Part shown: piece after piece, positions 45,636 to 53,166 of the stretch
Layout: each line of letters begins with the position of its first letter
How positions within the stretch are numbered: position 1 is the first letter of the stretch
From: Streptacidiphilus albus JL83
GTDB taxonomy: Bacteria > Actinomycetota > Actinomycetes > Streptomycetales > Streptomycetaceae
Reading direction: 5' to 3'
Assembly (NCBI RefSeq): GCF_000744705.1
Contig: NZ_JQML01000001.1
Location: 2,108,001 to 2,172,000, forward strand
Length of the DNA stretch: 64,000 bases
Program-made: the position numbers and the translations under genes
Notes under the pieces: generated by a model
Told to the model about the DNA's origin: nothing
What the model saw: only the letters and a program-made list of their open reading frames with translations
The model's database searches: none

Positions 45636-46688
45636 TCAGAAGTGGCGCATCGCGTAGATGGAGCCGACGGTGGCCAGTTCCTCGTAGCGGACGACCGCGC
45701 CGGGGTGCGGGGCGTGCAGCACGATGCCGTTGCCCGCGTACATGCCGACATGGGCATCGCCGTTGAAGAAGATCAGGTCGCCGACCTGCAGGTCGGCCAC
45801 GCTGTTGACCGGCGTGCCCTCGTTGATCTGGCTGTAGGTGGTGCGGGTGATGTCCTCGCCGGCCTGGGCGTAGGCCCACATCATCAGGCCCGAGCAGTCG
45901 AACTCGTCCGGGCCGGTCGCGCCGAGGACGTACGGCTTTCCGATCCGGGTCTGCGCGGCGGCGAAGGCGCGGGCCTCCAGCGCGTCGCCGGGGGCCGAGC
46001 TGCCCAGGTCGGCGGTGGGGCCGTAGTCGGCGCCGCCCGGGGAGCCGACGGCACCGCTGCCGCCGCCACCGGTCACGGCCTGCTGCTGGGCCGCGGTGAG
46101 CGTGTTCAGCAGCGCCTGGGCCGCCGCCAGCTTCGCCTGCGCGGTCGCCTTGGCGGCGGCGAGGTCGTTGCTGACCGAGTCCAGGGCCGTGAGCTTGGCC
46201 TCGGCCTGGCTCTTCTCGGTGTCCAGGGTGGCCTGCTGGGCCTTGTACTGGGACAGCTCCGACGCCTGGCTGCTGTTCAGCTGGGCGAGCGTGGAGGCCT
46301 GGTCGAGGTAGTCCGTCGGGTCGGCGGCCAGCAGCAGCTGCATGGACGCGTCCACCGTCCCGCTGCGGTACTGGGCGGCGGCCACGGCGCCGAGGCTGGC
46401 GGACTTGGCGTTGAGGGCCGCCTGCTGCCGGGCCACCTGGTTCTGCAGCGTGGTCACCTGCGCCTGGAGCTCCTGCTGCTGCTGCTGGGCGCCGTCGTAC
46501 TTCTGGATGGCGGTGTCGGCGGCGGTGTTCAGCTGGGCGATCTGGGCCTTGAGCGAGGCGGTGGTCGGCTGCGGCGCGGCCTGCGCCGACTGCGCGTTCG
46601 CGGTGATGGCGACGGCGGTGGCGGCAGCGGCGGTGAGCACGGTGACCCGGGTACGACTCGGATTCTTGGGACGACGATGGGACGCCAC
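45636..46688 (-). CDS. Secreted NlpC/P60 peptidoglycan hydrolase, copy B
   Basis: A 350-residue exported protein: signal peptide (VTVLTAAAATAVAITANAQS), coiled-coil region rich in Gln/Ala (AQQQQQELQAQVTTLQNQVA), a Gly-rich linker and a C-terminal NlpC/P60 domain. Catalytic residues are Cys in FDCSGLMMW, His in GDAHVGMYAG and His in IVLHAPHPG. The GTG at 46688 follows AAGGAG. Its 250-base leader holds a c-di-AMP riboswitch, so expression should fall when c-di-AMP is high. The TTYSQINEGTPV loop differs from copies C and D. Confidence 0.93.
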   Translation of the reverse strand: MASHRRPKNPSRTRVTVLTAAAATAVAITANAQSAQAAPQPTTASLKAQIAQLNTAADTAIQKYDGAQQQQQELQAQVTTLQNQVARQQAALNAKSASLGAVAAAQYRSGTVDASMQLLLAADPTDYLDQASTLAQLNSSQASELSQYKAQQATLDTEKSQAEAKLTALDSVSNDLAAAKATAQAKLAAAQALLNTLTAAQQQAVTGGGGSGAVGSPGGADYGPTADLGSSAPGDALEARAFAAAQTRIGKPYVLGATGPDEFDCSGLMMWAYAQAGEDITRTTYSQINEGTPVNSVADLQVGDLIFFNGDAHVGMYAGNGIVLHAPHPGAVVRYEELATVGSIYAMRHF

Positions 46689-46713
46689 GAAGGCGAGCTC
46701 CTTCTTCCTACGT

Positions 46714-46850
46714 CCGCCTACCGGGTGAGCTGACGGGTTCGGGCTGGAAGATCGCCCTACAACGCCTCACCGGCAACCGCACCGGCCTGACGTCGATTCA
46801 CCCCGAGGAACGAGTGGTTCCCCGGCTCCGAGTTGTCGACACTCCCCTGA
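46714..46850 (-). ncRNA. c-di-AMP riboswitch (ydaO/yuaA type), leader of copy B
   Basis: Read on the minus strand the class hallmarks occur in order: GGAGCCGGGGAACCA, GGGGTGAATCGACGTCAGG and, at the 3' end, GCCCGAACCCGTCAGC with ACCCGGTAGGCGG. These match the Streptomyces rpfA-type ydaO leader. It ends about 25 bases before the start codon. The expression platform (attenuation or ribosome-binding-site masking) is not clear by eye. The 5' limit is approximate. Confidence 0.92.
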
Positions 46851-46946
46851 CGGGCGCACTGCGCACCCCTGCCACGCCTCGGACTCGGCGGGAACCGCCG
46901 CTGCCACCCGTGCTGGGCGGTCGACTGAGCGGTGGTTCGGAGATCG

Positions 46947-46976
46947 ACCTTAGTGACCCAACCGTGATCCGTTCAA
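46947..46976 (-). promoter_or_regulatory. Predicted promoter of NlpC/P60 copy B
   Basis: TTGAAC (46971-46976) and TAAGGT (46947-46952) on the minus strand are spaced by 18 bp. The same -35 and spacer occur in front of copy C, which supports function. The start would be near 46940, about 250 bases before the start codon, so the whole riboswitch is transcribed. Confidence 0.65.
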
Positions 46977-47135
46977 ATCATTGTCAGCAAAAAGGCGACG
47001 GCCGACCGATCAACCGGCCGACACCTTACGCACCGAGGTCACTCTATGACCGAACGCCGACGACATGACGGCCAAAACGGTCAGATCACCATGACTGTCG
47101 TTATCTGTGTGCCATCTGTCACATGACGGGACGAC

Positions 47136-47176
47136 AGTGGCTCCGCCCCGGGCGGGGAGCCCGGGGCGGAGCCACT
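47136..47176 (-). terminator. Strong hairpin terminator after NlpC/P60 copy C
   Basis: AGTGGCTCCGCCCCGGG (47136-47152) and CCCGGGGCGGAGCCACT (47160-47176) form a perfect 17-bp stem with a 7-base loop, starting 23 bp beyond the copy C stop. It separates copy C from the copy B promoter. Confidence 0.8.
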
Positions 47177-47199
47177 GGTGGAACGGTTCGTCAGATCCC

Positions 47200-48291
47200 T
47201 CAGAACCGGCGGATCGCGACGATCTGGCCGAACCAGCTGATCGGCTGGACCGACACGTCGTAGCCGTACTCCGGGGCGTTGAGCAGCATGCCGTTGCCGG
47301 CGTAGAGGCCGACGTGGGCGCCGCTCTCCAGCACGATGATGTCGCCCACCTTGGCGTCGGCCAGCGAGGCGACCGGGCTGCCCTCGGTCTCGTCGGAGTA
47401 GGAGTAGTGCGGCAGCGTGATCCCGGCCTGGGCGTAGGCCCACATCACCAGGCCCGAGCAGTCGAACTCGTTCGGGCCGGAGCCCTGCCACGCGTACGGC
47501 GCGTTGCCGACCTTGCTCATGGCCGCCCGCATCGCGGTCGCCGCCGCGCTGGAGATGCCGTCCAGGCTGATGCCGCCCACGGAGCCGCTGCCGCCGTTGC
47601 CGCCGGCACTCGTGCCGCCACCGGCCGTCGTGCCGCCACCGGCCTTGGTGCCGCCGCCGCCCACGCCGGCGCTCGCCGCGACCTGGGCCCGCTCGGCCGC
47701 GGTGAGCGAGTCGAGCACGCTCTGCGCCGCCGCGAGCTTCGCCAGGGCGCTGGACTTCGCCTTCTGCATCTGCGCGAGCAGCGCCTGCTGCTGCTTGAGC
47801 TCGGCCGTGGCCTCGGCCTTCTCCCGGGCCAGGACGGTCTGCTGCGCCTTGACGCTGCCCAGCAGGTTGGCCTGGGTGGCGTCGAGCTCGCCCTGGGTGG
47901 ACGCCTGGTCCAGGTAGTCCGTCGGGTCCGACGAGAGCATCAGCTGCATGGAGGGGTCGAACGCGCCGTCGCGGTACTGGGCCGCCGCCTGGGCGCCCAA
48001 CTGCGCCAACTGCGCGTTGACCGCGGCCTGCTGGCGCGCTATCTCGTTCTGCAGCTGCGAGACCTTCTGCTGGATCGCCTGCTGCTCGCCCTGGGCCTGG
48101 TTGTACTGCTCGCCCTGGGTGGTGGCCGCCTGCCGGTCCGCCGCCACCTCGCTCCGGGCCTGGTCCAGGGTCAGCTTGGGCGCCGCCTGCGCTGCCGACT
48201 GCGCGGAGATCGCCACTGCGGTGGCGGCGGCGGCCGTGAGGACCACGGCCCGGGTACGGCTGGGCGCTTTGGGACGACGATGGGACGCCAC
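47200..48291 (-). CDS. Secreted NlpC/P60 peptidoglycan hydrolase, copy C
   Basis: A 363-residue exported protein with the same layout as copy B and a Gly/Thr-rich linker with a repeated GGGTKAGGGTTAGGGTSAGG pattern. The catalytic Cys is in FDCSGLVMW and the His in SGAHVGLYAG. The third residue is Asn (MLLNAPEYG) where copies A and B have His, and the following YGYDVSVQPIS differs too. This suggests altered activity or specificity. The GTG at 48291 follows AAGGAG. A c-di-AMP riboswitch leads the gene. Confidence 0.93.
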   Translation of the reverse strand: MASHRRPKAPSRTRAVVLTAAAATAVAISAQSAAQAAPKLTLDQARSEVAADRQAATTQGEQYNQAQGEQQAIQQKVSQLQNEIARQQAAVNAQLAQLGAQAAAQYRDGAFDPSMQLMLSSDPTDYLDQASTQGELDATQANLLGSVKAQQTVLAREKAEATAELKQQQALLAQMQKAKSSALAKLAAAQSVLDSLTAAERAQVAASAGVGGGGTKAGGGTTAGGGTSAGGNGGSGSVGGISLDGISSAAATAMRAAMSKVGNAPYAWQGSGPNEFDCSGLVMWAYAQAGITLPHYSYSDETEGSPVASLADAKVGDIIVLESGAHVGLYAGNGMLLNAPEYGYDVSVQPISWFGQIVAIRRF

Positions 48292-48316
48292 GAAGGCGAG
48301 CTCCTTCTTCCTCGAT

Positions 48317-48455
48317 CCGCCTACCGGGTGAGCTGACGGGTTCGGGCTGGAAGATCGCCCTACAACGCCTCACCGGCAACCACACCGGCCTGACGTCGAT
48401 TCACCCCGAGGAACGAGTGGTTCCCCGGCTCCGAGTTGTCGGCACTCCCCTGACG
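48317..48455 (-). ncRNA. c-di-AMP riboswitch (ydaO/yuaA type), leader of copy C
   Basis: It contains the same conserved blocks as the copy B leader (GGAGCCGGGGAACCA, GGGGTGAATCGACG, GCCCGAACCCGTCAGC, CCCGGTAGGCGG). Changes against copy B are few and fall mostly in variable positions, which is what selection on RNA structure would leave. The 5' limit is approximate. Confidence 0.92.
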
Positions 48456-48548
48456 GGTGCCCTGCGCACCCCTGCCACGCCTCGGACTCGGCGGGAACCC
48501 CGCCGCCACCCGAGGTGGGCGGTCGATTCAGCGGTGGTTCGGGAGTCG

Positions 48549-48578
48549 ACACTAGTGACCCAACCGTGATCCGTTCAA
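48549..48578 (-). promoter_or_regulatory. Predicted promoter of NlpC/P60 copy C
   Basis: TTGAAC (48573-48578) and TAGTGT (48549-48554) on the minus strand with an 18-bp spacer. The -10 box differs in sequence from copy B (TAAGGT) but keeps the TANNNT form and exact spacing. Confidence 0.65.
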
Positions 48579-48771
48579 ATCATTGGAAGAAAGAAGTTCT
48601 TGATGACTCGTAGGGGTACCGACTCCCGTACGGTACGCAGTCGGAGTATGACCGTATGCCCACGACATCCGGACCAAAAAGGACGGAACGCCACAGCAGT
48701 CACAATCGCTGTGGCGCACGTCACACTGTGGGACGGAGGGGGAAGCGGCCGCCCGGACTCGACGGAGGGGT

Positions 48772-49812
48772 TCAGACCCGGCGGATGGCGACGATCCCGC
48801 CGAAGTCGCTGATCGGCATGATGGAGACGGTGTAGCCGTACTCGGGGGCGTTCACCACCATCCCGTTGCCGGCGTACATCCCGACGTGGGCGCCGTTCTC
48901 CAGCACCACGATGTCGCCGACCTGGATGTCGGAGAGCGAGACCGCACTGCCCACCGACTCGTCCGCGTAGGAGGAGTGCGGGAGCTGGATGCCGGCCTGG
49001 GCGTAGGACCACATCACCAGGCCCGAGCAGTCGAAGGAGTCGGGGCCGGCCGCGGCCCAGACGTAGGGGGCGACCCCGACCTTGCTCAGCGCCGCCCGCA
49101 TGGCCGTGGCGGCGGCCGAGGAGATGCCGGAGAGGTCGACCTGGCTCGGCGACATGGTGCTGCCGTTGTGGGCGATGGTGCCGTAGCCGCCGCCCCCGCC
49201 GACCTGGTCCTGCTCGGCCGGGGTGAGCGCGTCCAGCACCGCCTGCGCCGACTTGAGCTTGCCCAGCGCGGTGGCCTTGGTGGACTGCATGGTGGACAGC
49301 AGCGCCTGCTGCTGCTGGAGCTCGGCCGTGGCCTCGGCCTTCTCCCGGGCCAGGATGGCCTCCGCCGCCGTGACATTGGACAGCAGGGCGGCCTGGGTGG
49401 AGTCGACCTCGCCCTGGGCCGAGGCCTGGTTCAGGTAGGCGCTCGGGTCCGAGGAGAGCATCAGCTGGACGGCGGGGTCCACCGCGCCGTCCCGGTACTG
49501 GGCCGCGGCCTCGCCGCCGAGCTGCGACAGCTCCTTGTTGATCGAGGCCTGCTGGGCGGCTATCTCGTTCTGCAGCAGCGTCACCTTCTGCTGGATCGCC
49601 TGCTGCTGGCTCTGCGCGTCGTCGTACTTCTGCGTCGCCACGTCCGCCGCCTGGCGGTCCGCCGCCACCTCGCTCTTCGCCTGGCTCAGCGTGAGCGTCG
49701 GTGCAGCCTGCGCCGCGGCCTGCGCCGAGAGCGCCACGGCCGTGGCCGCGGCCGCGGTGAGGACCGTCACGCGGGCACGGCTGGCTTGCTTGGGGCGGCG
49801 GTGTGAGGCCAC
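48772..49812 (-). CDS. Secreted NlpC/P60 peptidoglycan hydrolase, copy D
   Basis: A 346-residue exported protein with signal peptide (VTVLTAAAATAVALSAQAAA), coiled coil and C-terminal NlpC/P60 domain. Like copy C it has Asn as third catalytic residue (MVVNAPEYG), with Cys in FDCSGLVMW and His in NGAHVGMYAG. The GTG at 49812 (VASHRRPKQ) has AAGGGA 11 bases upstream; the longer frame lacks a better start. No c-di-AMP motif is seen in its leader, so the four copies fall under different control. Confidence 0.92.
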   Translation of the reverse strand: MASHRRPKQASRARVTVLTAAAATAVALSAQAAAQAAPTLTLSQAKSEVAADRQAADVATQKYDDAQSQQQAIQQKVTLLQNEIAAQQASINKELSQLGGEAAAQYRDGAVDPAVQLMLSSDPSAYLNQASAQGEVDSTQAALLSNVTAAEAILAREKAEATAELQQQQALLSTMQSTKATALGKLKSAQAVLDALTPAEQDQVGGGGGYGTIAHNGSTMSPSQVDLSGISSAAATAMRAALSKVGVAPYVWAAAGPDSFDCSGLVMWSYAQAGIQLPHSSYADESVGSAVSLSDIQVGDIVVLENGAHVGMYAGNGMVVNAPEYGYTVSIMPISDFGGIVAIRRV

Positions 49813-50022
49813 GGAGGCTCGGTTCCCTTCCGGCAACCGTCGCTCGGCGACATGGCGCATCCCCCGATGCGGCGCCCAGGACGAGGACGGGAACCCCCGT
49901 GTCACCCGGCCGGGCGATCGTCAGGACAGAGGTTCGAGAGCAGAGACTAGTGAGACCGGCTCAATCTGTCGCCCTCGGGGCGAAAACAGTCTGCATATAC
50001 GTCAAATGTCGGGATTGACCTA

Positions 50023-51531
50023 TCAGGTGCGTACGAGTCGCCTGAGCAGCATCGACGAGGGCACCGGCCGGGCGCCCGCCTTCCGCACCCCGTCCGCCAC
50101 CTCCCGGTCGGTGGAGACGACCACCACCGGGCGGCCCTCCGGCTCCGCCCTGACCAGTCGGCGGATCAGCTCGTCCGCCGTCTCCCCCGAGCGGCTGAAC
50201 AGCACCCGCACCCCGCGCGGCGGGGCCATCGGCACCGGCGCGTCCAGGTCCTTGCCGTCGAAGACACAGGTCACCTCGGCCCCGCTGTGCGTCGCCAGCA
50301 GCGACAGGCCGTTCAGCAGCCGCGCCCGCTGCTTCTCCAGCGGCAGCGAGGGGTAGCCGGTCTTGGTCACGTTGTAGCCGTCGACCAGCAGGTGCACCAG
50401 CGGCAGCTGGAGCAGCTGGTCCAGCAGCGCCGGGTCGTCGGCGTCCAGCGCGCGCCGGGCGACGTCGTGCGGCGAGGCCGTGACCGGCCGTACCGCCTCC
50501 ACCGACTCCGCCGGACGGCCCGAGAGCGGTGGCAGCCCCAGCTCCCGCTGGAGCCCCTGCGCCCCCTGCAGCACCACGTCCAGCAGCAGCCGCAGCCGCA
50601 TGTCCTCGGCGCTGCGCCCCTCGCGGGAGGCCCGCTTGGCCGCCTCCAGTGCCGCCTCCGACTCGGCCAGCCGGTGCTTCAGCCGGCGCAGCTCACTGTC
50701 GGCCGAGCCGCGCTCGGTCGCCCCGGAGGAGCGCAGCGCGTCCAGCTCGGCCGTCACCTTGCGGGTGGCCGCCTCGGCCCGCTTGGTGTCCGCCTCCAGG
50801 CTGCGCAGCTTGCGGCGGAGCGCGTCGCCGTCCTTCTTCGCGGCCTCCAGGTCGATCCGGCTCCGCTCGGACTCGGCCCGGGTGGTCTCCCGCAGCGCCG
50901 ACAGCTCCGCCTGCAGCTTCTCGATCAGCCGGGCGGACTCGGCGGCGGCGCCCTCGGACTCGGCCCGCTCGACCTCCTCGCCCGCGTCCGCGACCAGCTT
51001 GCTCCAGCCGGCCGGGCGCAGCAGGTAGGCCACGGCGGCGACGTCCTGGGGGTCGACCGCCGCCGGGACCAGGCCCGACTCCAGCGCGGTGACCAGGTCC
51101 GGCTGGCCGGTCCGGACCCGGTCCGCTATCCGCAGCCGGAACTGCGGCTCGGCCTCCAGCGCGGCGGCGATGGCGGTCGCCCCGCGCCGGGCCCGCTGGA
51201 CCGGGGTGAACTTGGCGTACGGGCGCAGCCGGGCGGGCAGCTCGGCGGAGGGGACGGCGGCCAGCGCGTCGGCGGCGATGCCCACCACCCGCCGCCGCAC
51301 GCCCTCCGGCAGCGGGCGGTCGAGCTGCTCCTCCGGCGGCGCGGCGGTCTCCGCCGCGGGCCCGGCGTCCGCAGTGGCCCCGGCGTCCGCTGTGGCCCCG
51401 GCATCCGCGCCGGGGCCGGCCGGCACGGCAGGGACCGGCGCCGCGCCGTCGGGCCCTCCCAGGCCCTCGGCGGCGTCCGCCCTGGCTCTCTCCACCACGT
51501 CCCGTACTCCGATCCGGTCGCCGGGCCGCAC
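50023..51531 (-). CDS. NYN-domain (YacP-like) RNA-binding or ribonuclease protein
   Basis: A 502-residue protein. An Ala/Pro/Gly-rich N-terminus (repeats of ATADAG) leads to a helical region, then a long coiled coil (about 195-310, rich in Glu/Arg/Ala). A C-terminal NYN domain starts at HLLVDGYNVTKTGYPSLPL with FDGKD and VVVVSTDREVADGVRKAGA, the conserved acidic residues of PIN-like nucleases. It may process or bind RNA. The start is the GTG at 51529-51531 and is not strongly supported by a ribosome-binding site. Confidence 0.87.
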   Translation of the reverse strand: MRPGDRIGVRDVVERARADAAEGLGGPDGAAPVPAVPAGPGADAGATADAGATADAGPAAETAAPPEEQLDRPLPEGVRRRVVGIAADALAAVPSAELPARLRPYAKFTPVQRARRGATAIAAALEAEPQFRLRIADRVRTGQPDLVTALESGLVPAAVDPQDVAAVAYLLRPAGWSKLVADAGEEVERAESEGAAAESARLIEKLQAELSALRETTRAESERSRIDLEAAKKDGDALRRKLRSLEADTKRAEAATRKVTAELDALRSSGATERGSADSELRRLKHRLAESEAALEAAKRASREGRSAEDMRLRLLLDVVLQGAQGLQRELGLPPLSGRPAESVEAVRPVTASPHDVARRALDADDPALLDQLLQLPLVHLLVDGYNVTKTGYPSLPLEKQRARLLNGLSLLATHSGAEVTCVFDGKDLDAPVPMAPPRGVRVLFSRSGETADELIRRLVRAEPEGRPVVVVSTDREVADGVRKAGARPVPSSMLLRRLVRT

Positions 51532-51601
51532 CGGCCCGTTGACCTATTCTCGCCCGTCCCGCCCCCCAGTCGTCACTCCGCCACTGCTCGAACCCGCTGT
51601 C

Positions 51602-51871
51602 CTACTCGGTCCGGGCCGCCTGCGCCGCCGCCTCGGCCTCGGCGCCGGGCCGGTCGACCAACTCGATCTGGTCCACCGCACTGCACCAGCGGCAGCGCAC
51701 CGACTCGACGGTCTCGCTGAGCACCTCCTGCTCCTCGACCCGGGGCTCGCCGGCGAGGTCGAGGTGGACGAACTCGACCACCCGGGAGGAGCGGGTGACG
51801 TCGAAACGGGTCAGGTTGCCGCACAGGGTGCAGCGCCACCGGGTCCCCTCGGTGGGCAGGGGGACAGACAT
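51602..51871 (-). CDS. Small zinc-ribbon-like protein
   Basis: An 89-residue protein with two CxxC pairs, CTLCGN near residue 16 and CRWC near residue 64, spaced as in zinc ribbons. The sequence between contains FDVTRSSRVVEFVHLDLAGE. The tail is Ala/Glu-rich. The ATG at 51871 follows AGGA. A role in nucleic-acid binding is possible but not shown. It diverges from the rhomboid protease gene and lies 70 bp upstream of the NYN gene on the same strand. Confidence 0.82.
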   Translation of the reverse strand: MSVPLPTEGTRWRCTLCGNLTRFDVTRSSRVVEFVHLDLAGEPRVEEQEVLSETVESVRCRWCSAVDQIELVDRPGAEAEAAAQAARTE

Positions 51872-52020
51872 GGGGCGTCCTCTCGGTTCGCGGGGCGTCC
51901 GGAGCAGGCCGGACACGGCTACCCGAGCAACCCTAGGGCCTCCCCGTGACGGTGCGGCACCGTCCCCCACACGCCGCAGCCGACGGTGTCGTTTTTGTCC
52001 GGTCAAGGAATGCTTGGGAC

Positions 52021-52860
52021 ATGCTCCCCTTCTCCGGCGCACCCCCGCCCGCCCGCCCGTGGACCCTGCGCGCGACCGGCCTGCTGCGCACGGCGGCCAC
52101 CGCCGGGACGGACGGACGGCTCCGCCGGCTGCCGCTGGTGACCTGTCTGCTGATCGCCGTCAACAGCGTGGTGTTCCTGATCGGGCCGGTCTCCGGGCTC
52201 GACCCGCTGTACGGGGAGGGCGCGCACCGCGCCGCCGCGATCGCGGCCTACTACCAGCACTGGGGAGTGGTCCCGCGCGAGCTGCTGGACAACCGGGCCG
52301 GGCCCGGGGAGTCCCTGGGCGTCCCGGCGCTCTCGGTGCTCAGCGCGATGTTCGTGCACGCCGGCTGGGTGCACCTGCTCGGCAACATGATCTTCCTGTA
52401 CGTCTTCGGCACCCTGGTCGAGGCCAGGATGGGACGGCTCTCCTTCCTCCTCTTCTATGTCGCCGTCGGCTACCTGGCGACCTACGGCTACGCGCTGGTG
52501 GAGCAGCACGGCGCCAACGGCACGGTCAGCCTGGTGGGGGCCTCGGGGGCGATCGCCGGGGTGCTGGGCGCCTGCCTGCGGCTCTACCCGAGGGCGCGGG
52601 TGACCGTCGTGATCCCGCTGCTGCTGTTCCTGCCGCTGCGGTTCCCGGCCTGGCTGGTGCTGGTGCTGTGGTTCGCGATCCAGGCCCTCTCGGTGCGCAG
52701 CGCCGCCGCCGGGCAGCCCGACGTGGCGTACGTGGCGCACCTGATCGGCTTCACCGGGGGCTTCCTCTTCGCCTGGCTGCTCTACTGCCGACGGCGCGGC
52801 TACGCTGGGCCGTCCGCCCTTCCACCGTCCCTCCCACCGTCCCAGGAGACCCTCCAGTGA
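52021..52860 (+). CDS. Rhomboid-family intramembrane serine protease
   Basis: This 279-residue protein has six or seven membrane helices. The catalytic serine is S175 in GASGAIAGVLGA and the histidine is H240 in VAHLIGFTGG; the WVHLLGNMIFLYVFG segment (HxxxN) completes the rhomboid signature. It cleaves substrates within the membrane. The ATG at 52021 has AAGGA about 11 bases upstream; an upstream GTG would add a basic, unconserved segment. Its stop overlaps the next gene by four bases. Confidence 0.9.
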   Translation: MLPFSGAPPPARPWTLRATGLLRTAATAGTDGRLRRLPLVTCLLIAVNSVVFLIGPVSGLDPLYGEGAHRAAAIAAYYQHWGVVPRELLDNRAGPGESLGVPALSVLSAMFVHAGWVHLLGNMIFLYVFGTLVEARMGRLSFLLFYVAVGYLATYGYALVEQHGANGTVSLVGASGAIAGVLGACLRLYPRARVTVVIPLLLFLPLRFPAWLVLVLWFAIQALSVRSAAAGQPDVAYVAHLIGFTGGFLFAWLLYCRRRGYAGPSALPPSLPPSQETLQ

Positions 52861-53138
52861 TCACCGCGATCGTGCTCGTCAAGGCCAGTGTCGACCGGAT
52901 CCCCGAGATCGCCGAGACCATCGCGGCGCTGGAGGGCGTCAGCGAGGTCTACTCCGTCACCGGCACCTACGACCTGGTGGCGATGGTCCGGGTGCGGGCG
53001 CACGAGGACCTGGCCGACGTGATCCCCGGCCTGCTGAACAAGGTGCCCGGCGTGGAGCAGACCGAGACCCACATCGCCTTCCGCACCTACTCGCGGCACG
53101 ACCTGGACGCCGCCTTCGCCCTGGGGCTCGACGGCTGA
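52857..53138 (+). CDS. Stand-alone Lrp/AsnC ligand-binding (RAM) domain protein
   Basis: A 93-residue protein consisting only of the Lrp/AsnC effector fold (ITAIVLVKASVDRIPEIAET, VSEVYSVTGTYDLVAMVRV). There is no helix-turn-helix, so it cannot act as a classical Lrp regulator. Related single-domain proteins bind amino acids or assemble into oligomers. The GTG overlaps the rhomboid stop by four bases (GTGA), with AGGAGA upstream, so the two are co-translated. Confidence 0.9.
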   Translation: MITAIVLVKASVDRIPEIAETIAALEGVSEVYSVTGTYDLVAMVRVRAHEDLADVIPGLLNKVPGVEQTETHIAFRTYSRHDLDAAFALGLDG

Positions 53139-53166
53139 GCAGGCCGGCCGCGAGGGCCGCGGGCGG

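Larger units (their letters stand above)
46686..46985 (-). repeat. ~297-bp leader duplication, copy 1 (see 48289-48587)
   Basis: The promoter, riboswitch and ribosome-binding site of copy B are nearly identical base for base to those of copy C at 48289-48587, with only scattered differences. The attached coding regions have diverged much more. The element carries no transposon ends, so tandem gene duplication with leader conservation or gene conversion is the likely cause. Confidence 0.8.
48289..48587 (-). repeat. ~297-bp leader duplication, copy 2
   Basis: This is the second copy of the promoter-riboswitch block described at 46686-46985, in the same orientation, about 1.6 kb away. Identity ends abruptly just upstream of the -35 box (after TCAAATCATTG) and inside the first codons of the gene. 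Confidence 0.8.

Noticed and set aside
49813-50022. Possible third c-di-AMP riboswitch before NlpC/P60 copy D
   Set aside because: None of the conserved blocks (GGGGAACC, GGGGTGAATCG, CCGAACCCGTCAGC) is present.
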